From Rickettsiales bacterium (GTDB lineage: Bacteria > Pseudomonadota > Alphaproteobacteria > G027485855), in NCBI GenBank assembly GCA_027485855.1, contig JAIXQD010000030.1, positions 124,001 through 188,000 on the forward strand: a stretch of DNA of 64,000 nucleotides, in the 5' to 3' direction. The notes below the pieces were generated by a model. That model was not told the DNA's origin and did not search any database. It saw only the letters and a list, made by a program, of their open reading frames with translations. Shown here in pieces: positions 8,240-17,029 of the stretch. The stretch's first letter is position 1. Every line of letters begins with the position of its first letter. The position numbers and the translations under genes were made by a program.

Positions 8240-8767
8240 AGCGCCTTTGGTGAAAAACAAACTCACCTCGCCAATTTCAAAGCCCCAACGATAAATCCGC
8301 GCGCGGTTAATCATGGTTTGCTTATCAAGCGCAAACATCCAATCATCAAAACGCACCGGCCACACATCATTGCCCACTTTGAGGTTTAGCTCATAGCGCC
8401 ATTGCATGGCTTTGCCAGCAATTTCGCCCGTGGCCACACCAATCACATCGCCGGCGGTGCCGGTAAATTGCGTGGCGCTGGTGCGCTTGATGCTCCAGAT
8501 ACGTTGTGCCACTTCGCCATCATCATAGACAAAATCTTCGACTAAGGTCAGCGTGTCGCCCTCAACGGTGCCAACAATATCGACCACAAAACTGCGGCGC
8601 AAAGTGCCGAAGCGATCTTCAAAAATACCTTTGGCTTGCGTGTGTCCGGCAAAAAACACAAACGGGTCAAAGGCAGGCTCGGTGCCTTTAAAATCGGCAA
8701 TTTTCATGCTGCTGCATCCTGCTAAAGTAAGGGCTAATATTAAAGTTGTTACAATTTTTCGCAGCAT
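8204..8767 (-). CDS. DUF3833 lipoprotein
   Basis: A 187-residue lipoprotein with signal peptide MLRKIVTTLILALTLAGC and lipidation at Cys18. The mature part carries the DUF3833 pattern (FFAGHTQAKGIFEDRFG, then FVYDDGEVAQRIW and FDDWMF). AGGAGA lies 6 nt upstream of the ATG at 8767 and overlaps the end of the transporter gene, which fixes the start; an in-frame ATG at 8800 would add 11 residues and hide the signal peptide. Last gene of the photolyase operon. DUF3833 proteins recur with cyclopropane-synthase and GPH-transporter genes in stress regulons; the molecular role is unknown. Confidence 0.88.
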   Translation of the reverse strand: MLRKIVTTLILALTLAGCSSMKIADFKGTEPAFDPFVFFAGHTQAKGIFEDRFGTLRRSFVVDIVGTVEGDTLTLVEDFVYDDGEVAQRIWSIKRTSATQFTGTAGDVIGVATGEIAGKAMQWRYELNLKVGNDVWPVRFDDWMFALDKQTMINRARIYRWGFEIGEVSLFFTKGASATKAGAPPAK

Positions 8768-8775
8768 GTTTTCTC

Positions 8776-10041
8776 CTAAAGCTTGGGGCAGGTGCGCCAC
8801 ATTAATTTAACCGCACATAATTTCAGTATAGTCGGTAAGAGCGCATAAAGGCTAATTAACATAAAAGCCGGCAAATCGGTGGCGGTGGTGCCAGTTTTTA
8901 GTCCGGCCCAATCCAGCAGCGGAAAAGCAATACCCACCGCCAAAGCCAGCGCTAATTTGGTGGCCATGCTCCATGCCCCCATCAGCAGCCCTGCCTTGCT
9001 GTGGCCGGTGCGGTTGGTATCTTGGGCAATCACATCGGCTTGCAGCGAGGCTGGCAAAATTACATCCGCCCCCAAGCACAAACCCGTGCCCACCACCATC
9101 AGCCAATAAACCCACAGCGCCTCGGCATTGCTGAGTGGCGTCAGCAGAAAAAATGCACAAGCCAGCAACATGGCGCTGCACCACACACGCTGCTTGCCAT
9201 ATTTTTTAGATAAAAACTGCCACAAGGGAATACCCCCAAGCCCCGCTAAAAAATAAACAACCAGCATTAAACCTTGCTGCGCTAAATCGCTAACGCCCAA
9301 CCAGCTGACCACAAACACACTAAACAAGCTGGCGGGCAAGCCATTCGCCAACCCATTTAAAAGATAGGCCAAAAGCAACTGGCGGAAAGGGCTGTGGTGT
9401 TTTAACAAGTGCCAATATTGTAATTTTGTGGTGTTGGAGTGGTTTATCACGGCGGGTTTTTCGTGTATTTGCGTCAGCAATAGCAGCATGGCGCAGGGCA
9501 CGCCCACCGCTACCAGCGCGCCAAATAAGCGCATTTGCTGCGCTTGCGCCTCTATCACCAATAACACCGGCAGCAACAGGCATAATAATGTGCCGATTGC
9601 GGTTGCCGCCTCACGATAGGCGACAATGCGGGTGCGCTCATGGGTGTCAGCCGACCACTCGGCCGCCATGGCGCTATAGGGCACGGCGATAATGGTCCAG
9701 CCCGCATATAACAGCAGCGACCATAATAACAGATAAGCCGCTGTGGGCGTAGCAGGCGGCACAAAAATTTGCCATGCCGCTAGGGCGCATAGTGGCGTGC
9801 CGAACGCCAACCATATTTTGCGGCCATATTTTTGCGTGATGTCGCTGATGGCGCCCATGGCTAAATCGCTGGCCATGTCAAAAAATCGGGCGAGCAGCAA
9901 AATGCCGCCCACGGTGGCAAGGCCCAATGTTTGTGCATAAAAGGCCGGCAAAAAAATGTAAAAGGGCAAAGTCAGCACGGCTAAGGGCAGTGCGGGTGCC
10001 GCAAAAGACAATAATTGCCAGCGGCTGATACGACTAGTCAC
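8776..10041 (-). CDS. GPH-family (MelB-like) MFS transporter
   Basis: An inner-membrane carrier of about 421 residues with twelve predicted hydrophobic segments. The early MASDLAMGAISDITQKYGRK is the glycoside-pentoside-hexuronide family signature for the loop between helices 2 and 3. The GTG at 10041 is taken as start because it overlaps the cyclopropane-synthase stop by 8 bp; an ATG at 10065 and a longer ATG at 10146 are alternatives, and no strong Shine-Dalgarno decides it. A GPH transporter is a constant member of this gene set in other proteobacteria. The substrate is unknown and a lipid-linked or osmolyte substrate is possible. DUF3833 follows after 8 bp. Confidence 0.85.
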   Translation of the reverse strand: MTSRISRWQLLSFAAPALPLAVLTLPFYIFLPAFYAQTLGLATVGGILLLARFFDMASDLAMGAISDITQKYGRKIWLAFGTPLCALAAWQIFVPPATPTAAYLLLWSLLLYAGWTIIAVPYSAMAAEWSADTHERTRIVAYREAATAIGTLLCLLLPVLLVIEAQAQQMRLFGALVAVGVPCAMLLLLTQIHEKPAVINHSNTTKLQYWHLLKHHSPFRQLLLAYLLNGLANGLPASLFSVFVVSWLGVSDLAQQGLMLVVYFLAGLGGIPLWQFLSKKYGKQRVWCSAMLLACAFFLLTPLSNAEALWVYWLMVVGTGLCLGADVILPASLQADVIAQDTNRTGHSKAGLLMGAWSMATKLALALAVGIAFPLLDWAGLKTGTTATDLPAFMLISLYALLPTILKLCAVKLMWRTCPKL

Positions 10042-11290
10042 GCACAGCCGTAAGCTGCACCACATCAATGGTGCCCACTTTAAAGCCTGCGGCGCAGTAA
10101 TCGAGATATTGTTCCCAAAGGCGTTTAAAGCGGTCGTCAAAACCAAGCGGACTTAAACGCGGCCACGCATGTTGAAAGCGCGTTTGCCAGAGCTGCAAAG
10201 TTTTGGCGTAATCATTGCCAAAAGCGCTCAGCTCTTTTTGCTGCAGGCCGGCTTGCGCCAGTTGCTTATGCAAAATGGGGATGGTGGGCAACATGCCGCC
10301 CGGAAAAATATATTTTTGAATGTAATCGGCGCCACGGCGATAAAGCTCAAAATAGCGCTCGGCAATGGTAATAATTTGCAGCCCCGCCATGCCACCGCTT
10401 TTAAGCCGCTGCGATAAGGTGTGGAAATAAACCGGCCAATATTGCTCGCCCACCGCCTCAAACATTTCAATCGAGGCCACGCGGTCGAACTGGCCTTGGA
10501 CATCGCGGTAATCAATGAGTTTAATTTCAACCTTATCGTTAAGGCCGGCCTTTTGCATGCGCTGGGCGGCAAAATCATATTGCTCGCGGCTGATGGTAAT
10601 GCCGGTCACTTTTGCGCCAATTTCTTTGGCGGCAAATTCGGCAAAGCCACCCCAGCCGCAGCCAACCTCAAGCAAATGATGCTGCGGCTGCAACATCAAG
10701 CGCTGGGCGAGTGCGGCATATTTTTGTTGCTGGGCCTGTTGCAAATCATGGCTGCCGTTAAACAGCGCGGCCGAGTAAGTCATGGAAGGGTCAAGCCACT
10801 CACGGTAAAAATCATTACCAAGGTCGTAGTGGTAGGCAATATTGCGGCGGCTGCCCTTTTTGCTGTTGCGATTCACCCAGTTCAGCGCGCCTTGCCACAG
10901 GCGATAGGCATAGCTGCCATCCAGCAGCTTTTGCAAATGCTGCTCGTTGCGTAAGGCCACTTCAAACAGGGTGAGGCGGTCGGGCGATGACCATTCGCCA
11001 TCCAAATAGGCTTCGCAAAAGCCCAAAATGCCGCCGGTAAAAAAGCGTCGCGCCACGCGCTCATGGTGAATCACCAGCACGCCATGGCCAGCCATTTCAC
11101 CAATGTTTTCCTTACCGCAAAAATCGCGCCTTTCGCCATCGGGCAAAATAACCGTAAGCGTGCCAAGCTGAATGCCGCGGGCTAAGGTGAGCAAGGCATG
11201 GGTGGCCGCACTATAATGGCCAGCGCGGCCATTAAAACTGGCTCTTTGGTTCTTTTGCAAATGGGCGATTTGCTGCTCAATATCATTCAT
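10034..11290 (-). CDS. Cyclopropane-fatty-acyl-phospholipid synthase family methyltransferase
   Basis: A 418-residue SAM-dependent enzyme that adds a methylene or methyl group to the double bond of membrane unsaturated acyl chains. The SAM site LEVGCGWGG is at residues 207-215, and the lipid/bicarbonate-site region HYDLGNDFYREWLD begins near 154. Both are intact and the length is normal. In Rhodobacter a related enzyme (UfaM) makes the methylated precursor of furan fatty acids, so either cyclopropane or methyl-alkene product is possible. It overlaps the DUF1365 gene by 8 bp upstream and the transporter by 8 bp downstream. Confidence 0.93.
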   Translation of the reverse strand: MNDIEQQIAHLQKNQRASFNGRAGHYSAATHALLTLARGIQLGTLTVILPDGERRDFCGKENIGEMAGHGVLVIHHERVARRFFTGGILGFCEAYLDGEWSSPDRLTLFEVALRNEQHLQKLLDGSYAYRLWQGALNWVNRNSKKGSRRNIAYHYDLGNDFYREWLDPSMTYSAALFNGSHDLQQAQQQKYAALAQRLMLQPQHHLLEVGCGWGGFAEFAAKEIGAKVTGITISREQYDFAAQRMQKAGLNDKVEIKLIDYRDVQGQFDRVASIEMFEAVGEQYWPVYFHTLSQRLKSGGMAGLQIITIAERYFELYRRGADYIQKYIFPGGMLPTIPILHKQLAQAGLQQKELSAFGNDYAKTLQLWQTRFQHAWPRLSPLGFDDRFKRLWEQYLDYCAAGFKVGTIDVVQLTAVRD

Positions 11291-12074
11291 GACCTAAACT
11301 TACCTCAGTGTCTGGGGGCTTGGGGCTTTTATTAAATTTTGCGCCTTTTAGCCAGATTTTTATTGCCTGCCAATGAATGGCTGCCACAACCTTAACCGTT
11401 AACAAAGGATAGCGGGCAAATATGCTAAGGCAAGTGCTGGTGTTAAAATTTTTGCGCCGCCCTGTCAGAGTGGCCAAAAGGCGCTCGCCCTCGCTGGCCG
11501 CATAGCGAATCAGCAGCGAAAAACGCTGCTGCGGCATAGTCACCCGAAAGCGGTAACTGCCCTGCATGTCAAAAAAGGGCGAGACATGCAGGTTTTTAAG
11601 GGCGCTATGGCAAAAAGGCGGCGCGCCAGAAATGGGCACCGCATAGCAATGCTGCTCGCCAAAAGTGTTTTTAACCTGATAAAATAAGGCATAGGGCTGC
11701 TGTTGCGCATCACACAGCCAAAATAAACTAATAGGATTAAAAACATAACCCAGCAGCCGCGGCATGGTGAAGATCCAGATTTGCTCTGGCCGTGGCAGAT
11801 TAACTTTGGCGCAGTGCTGCTCTAGCCAAGGGCGCAGGGCGCTGCCATCACGGGCGCCATGATCGCGCTCGTAAAAACTAAATAAATTAAAGCGATTATA
11901 ACTGAATAGCCGTTGCGGGTTTTTGCCCTCGCGCAGTTTGTCGTAATTGGCATAGATATAGGCCACATTATAGGCCAGCCTGTGCCCAAAAGGCCGCAGC
12001 CGCCGGTGCAGCACGGCGCAATCATACCAAAAGATATCAGCTGAAGGGATATCAGCGTTTTGTGGCATGGTCAT
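11283..12074 (-). CDS. DUF1365 protein
   Basis: A protein of about 263 residues with the DUF1365 hallmarks: VLHRRLRPFGHRLAYNVAYIY near the N-terminus, GYVFNPISLFWLCD mid-protein, and FGEQHCYAVP. The start is set at the ATG at 12074, which overlaps the amine-oxidase stop; ATGs at 12068 and 12080 are equally close and the longer reading to 12281 would run inside the oxidase gene. DUF1365 proteins almost always sit beside an FAD amine oxidase and a cyclopropane-type methyltransferase. Their chemistry is not established. Confidence 0.88.
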   Translation of the reverse strand: MTMPQNADIPSADIFWYDCAVLHRRLRPFGHRLAYNVAYIYANYDKLREGKNPQRLFSYNRFNLFSFYERDHGARDGSALRPWLEQHCAKVNLPRPEQIWIFTMPRLLGYVFNPISLFWLCDAQQQPYALFYQVKNTFGEQHCYAVPISGAPPFCHSALKNLHVSPFFDMQGSYRFRVTMPQQRFSLLIRYAASEGERLLATLTGRRKNFNTSTCLSIFARYPLLTVKVVAAIHWQAIKIWLKGAKFNKSPKPPDTEVSLGHE

Positions 12075-13338
12075 AGGCATTCGACATTTCGGCAACATTG
12101 CCCCAAGGGCGCGGGCAATTGAGCGCATCGGCCACAGCGCATGCGCTGGCCAAACCATCTTCATGGAAACCATAGCCCGCCCAAGCGCCACAAAACCAGC
12201 TATGCTGCTGTCCTTGTATTGTGCCGAGCTGTTTTTGTGCCGCCACCGCCTGCGCAGAAAATTGCGGGTGCGTATAGGCATATTGTCCTAATAGCTTTTG
12301 TGGTGTGCGGCTGGGGTTGAGCGTAACCAGCAACGGCGCATCGGTAGTTAGATTTTGCAGCTTGTTCATCCAATAAGTCAGCGACAGGCTGGGCGCATGC
12401 GAGAGGCTATCGGCCAGATAATTCCAACTGGCCCAAGCGCTGCGGCGTTTGGGCATAAAGCTGATGTCTTGATGCAGGTAAGCAATATTGGGCGCATAGC
12501 GGATAGCGCCTAAAATTGCGGTTTCTGCGGGGCTGGGGTTGGCCAGCAGCGCCAAGGCCTCATCGCTGTGGCAGGCAAACACCACTTGCTCAAATGCCTG
12601 CTGGGTGCCATCGGCAAGCGTAAGCCGCACCTCTTGCGCTAAGCGCTCTACTTTTTGCACGGGCGCATTGATATGCGCTTGCACGCGCCATTGGGCTTGC
12701 AGCGCCTTGATATAATTTTTAGAGCCGCCGCTGACAGTGCGCCATTGCGGCCGCCCCGCATCCGATAAAGAAAACAAGCCATGATTGATAAAAAATTGCA
12801 CAAAACTTTTTGCCGGAAAATCGAGCATCACCTCAATGTTACTGCTCCAAATAGCGCCGCCCATGGGCAGTAAATGGCCTTGCCAAAAAAGTTTGCTATA
12901 GCGCCCCTCTGCCAGATAATCGCGCAGGCTTGGATTATCGGCGCGGCTTAATAACGCCGGCGCGGTTTTGTAAAAACGCACAATATCGGCCAGCATGCGC
13001 CAAAAAGACGGGCGCAGCATATTGCGTTTTTGCGCAAACAGCGACAGCAGCGAATTGCCCGAATATTCAAACGCGCCCTGACCCACCGACACCGCAAACG
13101 ACATATGCGAGGGCTCGCTGGCCACACCCAAATGCGCCAGAAAACGCCAAAAATTAGGGTAGGTGCGCTCGTTGTAAACAATAAAGCCCGTATCAACGGT
13201 GACGTTCGCGGCGTTAACGCTATTAGCATGGCCACCCAAGCGCGGCTGTTGTTCAAACAGCGTTACTTCGTGCTGTTGTGATAACAGATAGGCCGCCCCC
13301 ATGCCGGCAATGCCTGCGCCAATAACCGCAATTTTCAT
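12052..13338 (-). CDS. FAD-dependent amine-oxidase-family flavoprotein (UfaD-like candidate)
   Basis: A 428-residue flavoprotein with an N-terminal FAD-binding Rossmann motif (GAGIAGMGAAYLL) and the adjacent PRLGGHANS segment, followed by VDTGFIVYNERTYPNF. This subfamily is found with DUF1365 and cyclopropane-synthase genes. In Rhodobacter a comparable flavoprotein acts as a fatty-acyl desaturase on the way to furan fatty acids, so an acyl-chain oxidase/desaturase is more likely than an amine oxidase; this is inference. The start codon abuts the photolyase stop with no gap, and the 3' end overlaps DUF1365. Confidence 0.85.
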   Translation of the reverse strand: MKIAVIGAGIAGMGAAYLLSQQHEVTLFEQQPRLGGHANSVNAANVTVDTGFIVYNERTYPNFWRFLAHLGVASEPSHMSFAVSVGQGAFEYSGNSLLSLFAQKRNMLRPSFWRMLADIVRFYKTAPALLSRADNPSLRDYLAEGRYSKLFWQGHLLPMGGAIWSSNIEVMLDFPAKSFVQFFINHGLFSLSDAGRPQWRTVSGGSKNYIKALQAQWRVQAHINAPVQKVERLAQEVRLTLADGTQQAFEQVVFACHSDEALALLANPSPAETAILGAIRYAPNIAYLHQDISFMPKRRSAWASWNYLADSLSHAPSLSLTYWMNKLQNLTTDAPLLVTLNPSRTPQKLLGQYAYTHPQFSAQAVAAQKQLGTIQGQQHSWFCGAWAGYGFHEDGLASACAVADALNCPRPWGNVAEMSNAYDHATKR

Positions 13339-14772
13339 TTACAAATCTTTCTCGCCAAGGGTGCTGAAAATTTCCAGCGCTTTATTGCGGGCGCTGGCGT
13401 GATCGACTATTGGCATAGGATAGGTTTTGCCCAATGTCACGCCGGCTTTCGCTAAAATGCTGGCCTCGGCCTCCCATGGGCGGTGAATATATTTTTTGGG
13501 CAGGGCCGCAAGCTCGGGCACAAAACGGCGCACATAATCGCCCTCTGGGTCGAAGCGCTCGCCTTGAATAATCGGGTTAAAAATGCGGAAATAGGGCGCG
13601 GCATCGGCGCCACAGCCCGCCACCCACTGCCAGCTTGCGGCATTATTGGCTAAATCGGCATCCACCAACGTGTCCCAAAACCATTTTTGCCCAAGGCGCC
13701 AATCAATGAACAGGTCTTTAATGAGAAAGCTGGCGGCAATCATGCGCACACGGTTGTGCATCCAGCCGGTTTGCCATAATTGCCGCATGCCGGCATCGAC
13801 AATGGGGTAGCCGGTTTGCCCCCGCTGCCATAATTTTAATAAATTAGGTTTATCTTCCCACGGGAAATTTTCAAAGCGCGGCTGTAGTGGCGTTTCAGGC
13901 AAGTGTGGTAAGTGATAAAGCAAATGGTAAGAAAATTCGCGCCACAATAATTCATTGATAAATTTTTGGGCGTCAGCCGCATTTTGCCCAGCGGCAAGGC
14001 TATGCTGGGCTGCGGCCCATATTTGCCCCGCGCTTATCTGGCCAAAATGCAAATAGGGCGATAGCGCCGAGGTTTTGGGTTTGTCTGGCCGGTCGCGCTC
14101 GGTTTTATAGCCAGCCATGCCTTGTGCAATAAAGCTTTCTAGGCGCTGCTGTGCCGCGCTTTCGCTCACAACCCAGCTTTGCCGCAAGCCACCGGCCCAA
14201 TCGGGCGCGGTTGGCAGTAAGCCCCATGTTGATAAATCATCGCTGGCGATATTGATGTTTGCACCCTGCATGTTAGGCACAGGGCGCGGCGTGGGTGGCG
14301 CGGGCGCGGCAAAACAAGCGCGGCTGAAAGGCGTGTAAACTTTATAAAAACCGCCTTGCTGGGTTTTGATGGTCCAAGGCTCAAACAACAGCCGGCCATT
14401 ATGGCTTTCAACCTTATGGCCTTGTTGTTTGAGCGTGTCTTTGAGGGCGCTATCGCGGGCGATGGCGGCGGGCTCATAGGCTCTGTTCCAATGCACCGTT
14501 GTGGCACCCAGTGCCTGCGCCACTTCCGGCACAATTTTGGCAGCACTGCCACGGCGTAGTATCAGCTTTATGCCTTTTTGCGCCAATTGCTGGGCGATAT
14601 CTTGCAAAGCGCTATGCAGCCACCAGCGGCTGGCGGCGCCCTGGGCCCAAGCCAAGCTTTCGTCATGCACATAAAGCGCCACGAGCGGGCCTTGTGCAGC
14701 AGCGGCAATCAGCGCGGGGTTGTCGGCCAGTCTAAAATCTTGCCGGAGCCAGTAAAGCGAAAGAGCAGTCAT
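13339..14772 (-). CDS. phr: Deoxyribodipyrimidine photolyase (class I cryptochrome/photolyase family)
   Basis: A 477-residue light-driven DNA repair enzyme that splits cyclobutane pyrimidine dimers with FAD. The N-terminal alpha/beta antenna domain begins YWLRQDFRLADNPAL. The C-terminal FAD domain shows WREFSYHLLYH, the WMHNRVRMIAASFL signature and WQWVAGCGADAAPYFRIFNP. These match class I CPD photolyases better than Cry-DASH. It is the first gene of the lipid-modification set, which fits a combined UV and singlet-oxygen response. Only 9 bp separate it from the upstream epimerase gene, so it may be read from that gene's promoter. Confidence 0.93.
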   Translation of the reverse strand: MTALSLYWLRQDFRLADNPALIAAAAQGPLVALYVHDESLAWAQGAASRWWLHSALQDIAQQLAQKGIKLILRRGSAAKIVPEVAQALGATTVHWNRAYEPAAIARDSALKDTLKQQGHKVESHNGRLLFEPWTIKTQQGGFYKVYTPFSRACFAAPAPPTPRPVPNMQGANINIASDDLSTWGLLPTAPDWAGGLRQSWVVSESAAQQRLESFIAQGMAGYKTERDRPDKPKTSALSPYLHFGQISAGQIWAAAQHSLAAGQNAADAQKFINELLWREFSYHLLYHLPHLPETPLQPRFENFPWEDKPNLLKLWQRGQTGYPIVDAGMRQLWQTGWMHNRVRMIAASFLIKDLFIDWRLGQKWFWDTLVDADLANNAASWQWVAGCGADAAPYFRIFNPIIQGERFDPEGDYVRRFVPELAALPKKYIHRPWEAEASILAKAGVTLGKTYPMPIVDHASARNKALEIFSTLGEKDL

Positions 14773-14781
14773 GGCTATGAA

Positions 14782-15768
14782 TTAGTCCTGAATATTATAT
14801 TGGCCAGACCTAAACCAATCCACAAATTGGCCAAGGCCCGTTTCAATGCGGGTTGTGGGCGTAAAATTTAGCTCGGCGCGGGCGCGGTTAATGTCGGCCG
14901 CAGTGCGCACCACATCGCCTTTTTGCATGGGGGCAAATTGCAGCACCGGTTCAACCCCGCAGGCTTTGGCTAAATGCGCCACAAAATCGGTGAGTTTTTC
15001 GGGGTGGTCATTGCCCAAATTATAAAGCCGGTGGGGCGTGGGTAATGTGGCTAAAATGGCGGGGGCCAGCTTAAGTGCCGCTAAAATGCCGCTGACAATA
15101 TCATCGATATAAGTGAAATCGCGCTGCATTTGGCCGTTGTTAAATAAAGTAATAGGCTGGCCGCCCAGTAATTTTTCGGTGAAGCTCCAATAGGCCATAT
15201 CGGGCCGACCCCATGGGCCATAAACCGTAAAAAAGCGCAAACCCACACAGGGCAGGCGATAGAGATGCGCGTAAGTTTCGGCAATCAGTTCGGCGCTGCG
15301 TTTGCTGGCGGCATAAAGGCTGGCGGGCATTTCAACCGCGTCAGTTTCGGCAAAAGGGGTTTTAGCATTGCGGCCATAAACACTGCTGGAGCTGGCATAA
15401 ATAAAAGGCACATCGGCGGCACTCAGGCGCAAATATTCAAGCAAGGCCGTTTGCCCCGCGACATTGGCCTCGATATAGCTGAGTGGTGCCTCAAGGCTGT
15501 AGCGCACGCCGGCTTGTGCGGCTAAATGTATCACCGCCTCGGGCTTGGGCAGGTTGGCGCCTTGCAATTGTGTAAGCTTGGCAATGTCAAGGGCTTCAAA
15601 GCGAAAATCAGCTTTATTTGCGAGTTGCGCTAATCTTTGCTGCTTAAGCTTGACATCATAGTAGGGCGTGAGATTATCCAGCCCAAGCACAGCATGACCC
15701 TGCGCCAAAAGCGCAAGGCTCACCGCTTGTCCAATAAATCCTGCGCAGCCTGTAACCCAGATTGTCAT
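14782..15768 (-). CDS. NAD-dependent sugar epimerase (UDP-glucuronate 4-epimerase type)
   Basis: A 328-residue extended SDR. The Rossmann motif GCAGFIG is at residues 7-13, the YAASK catalytic motif sits in SLYAASKRSAELIAETYA, and the substrate-binding FFTVYGPWGRPDMAYW segment is typical of UDP-glucuronate 4-epimerases, which supply UDP-galacturonate for polysaccharide or LPS. No glycosyltransferase genes lie nearby. Its ATG at 15768 is divergent from the thiolase gene (27 bp to the thiolase start), so the promoters of both must overlap. Photolyase follows 9 bp downstream on the same strand. Confidence 0.87.
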   Translation of the reverse strand: MTIWVTGCAGFIGQAVSLALLAQGHAVLGLDNLTPYYDVKLKQQRLAQLANKADFRFEALDIAKLTQLQGANLPKPEAVIHLAAQAGVRYSLEAPLSYIEANVAGQTALLEYLRLSAADVPFIYASSSSVYGRNAKTPFAETDAVEMPASLYAASKRSAELIAETYAHLYRLPCVGLRFFTVYGPWGRPDMAYWSFTEKLLGGQPITLFNNGQMQRDFTYIDDIVSGILAALKLAPAILATLPTPHRLYNLGNDHPEKLTDFVAHLAKACGVEPVLQFAPMQKGDVVRTAADINRARAELNFTPTTRIETGLGQFVDWFRSGQYNIQD

Positions 15769-15794
15769 GGCCTATAGATAAAGGAGTTTTCACA

Positions 15795-16979
15795 ATGGCA
15801 AAAGACCCAATCGTTATCGCGGGCATGGCTCGTACCGCTATTGGTAGTTTTCAGGGCCAGTTTAGCGGTCTTGCGGCGCACCAGCTTGGCGCCATTGCCA
15901 TTAAAGAAGCAATCAGCCGCGCCAAACTCAAGCCCGAGCAAATCGAGCAAGTCTATATGGGCTGTGTGCTGCCAGCAGGGCAGGGGCAGGCCCCCGCACG
16001 GCAAGCCGCTTTGGGCGCGGGTTTGCCGCAGGCCACAGGCGCTATTACTATTAACAAAATGTGCGGCTCGGGCATGCAGGCCTCGATGCTGGCTTGCGAT
16101 AGTTTAGCTGCCTGCAATGCCGATATTCTTGTGGCAGGCGGCATGGAAAGCATGACCAACGCCCCCTATTTGCTCGATAAAGCTCGTGGCGGCTACCGCA
16201 TGGGCCATGGCCGCGTCCTCGACCATATGTTTTTAGATGGGCTTGAAGACGCCTATGACAAAGGCAAGCTCATGGGCTTTTTTGCCGACGAAACCGCGCA
16301 AGAATATCAATTCACCCGCGAGGCACAAGATGCCTACGCCCTAGAAAGTTTAAAGCGCGCCACGCAAGCCGCGCAAAGCGGTAAATTTACGGCCGAGATT
16401 GTGGGCGTGACCGTGGCCGATAAAAAAGGCAGCAGCACTTTTGCCACCGATGAGCAACCCGGCCAAGCCAAGCCGGAAAAAATTCCTACATTAAAACCCG
16501 CCTTTCGCCCCGATGGCACGGTCACAGCGGCCAATGCCAGCTCAATTTCAGATGGGGCGGCGGCCTTGGTGTTTACCCGCCGCAGCCTTGCCGAAAAACA
16601 CGGCCTGCCCATGCTGGCCGAAATTAAGGCGCAAGCTTTTCATGCGCAAGAGCCCAGCCGCTTTACCTTGGCGCCCATTGGTGCCACGCGCAAAGTTTTG
16701 GCCAAAGCTGGCTGGAGCGTGGCCGATGTTGATTTATTTGAAGTGAATGAGGCTTTTGCCGTGGTGGCCATGGCCGCCATGCGCGATTTAGCCTTGCCGC
16801 ATGAGAAGGTCAATATCCATGGTGGCGCTTGTGCTTTGGGGCACCCGATTGGGGCCTCGGGCGCGCGTATTCTTATCACGCTGCTTTCGGCCCTACAAAA
16901 TTATGGCCTTAAGCGCGGTGTGGCCAGCTTGTGCATTGGCGGCGGCGAAGCCACCGCCATGGCCATAGAGCGGCTTTAG
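15795..16979 (+). CDS. Acetyl-CoA acetyltransferase (thiolase)
   Basis: A 394-residue degradative/biosynthetic thiolase that interconverts two acetyl-CoA with acetoacetyl-CoA. The nucleophilic cysteine lies in NKMCGSGMQA, the GGMESMTNAPY signature follows, and the C-terminal GGACALGHPIGASGARI with a later CIGGGEA carries the second cysteine. AAAGGAG 9-10 nt upstream of the ATG at 15795 sets the start; an earlier in-frame start at 15762 would overlap the epimerase. Beside the leucine-degradation genes it can process acetoacetate-derived acetoacetyl-CoA. A 14-bp tandem duplication spans the stop codon. Confidence 0.94.
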   Translation: MAKDPIVIAGMARTAIGSFQGQFSGLAAHQLGAIAIKEAISRAKLKPEQIEQVYMGCVLPAGQGQAPARQAALGAGLPQATGAITINKMCGSGMQASMLACDSLAACNADILVAGGMESMTNAPYLLDKARGGYRMGHGRVLDHMFLDGLEDAYDKGKLMGFFADETAQEYQFTREAQDAYALESLKRATQAAQSGKFTAEIVGVTVADKKGSSTFATDEQPGQAKPEKIPTLKPAFRPDGTVTAANASSISDGAAALVFTRRSLAEKHGLPMLAEIKAQAFHAQEPSRFTLAPIGATRKVLAKAGWSVADVDLFEVNEAFAVVAMAAMRDLALPHEKVNIHGGACALGHPIGASGARILITLLSALQNYGLKRGVASLCIGGGEATAMAIERL

Positions 16980-16996
16980 TTTAGCGGCTTTAGCTT
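16969..16996. repeat. 14-bp tandem duplication across the thiolase stop codon
   Basis: AGCGGCTTTAGTTT is followed directly by AGCGGCTTTAGCTT (13 of 14 identical). The TAG stop of the thiolase gene lies in the first copy, so the second copy supplies a second, out-of-frame copy of the gene end. Confidence 0.7.
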
Positions 16997-17029
16997 AGCC
17001 TGAAGCTAGCAGTGTTGGCGGCTGGTAGC

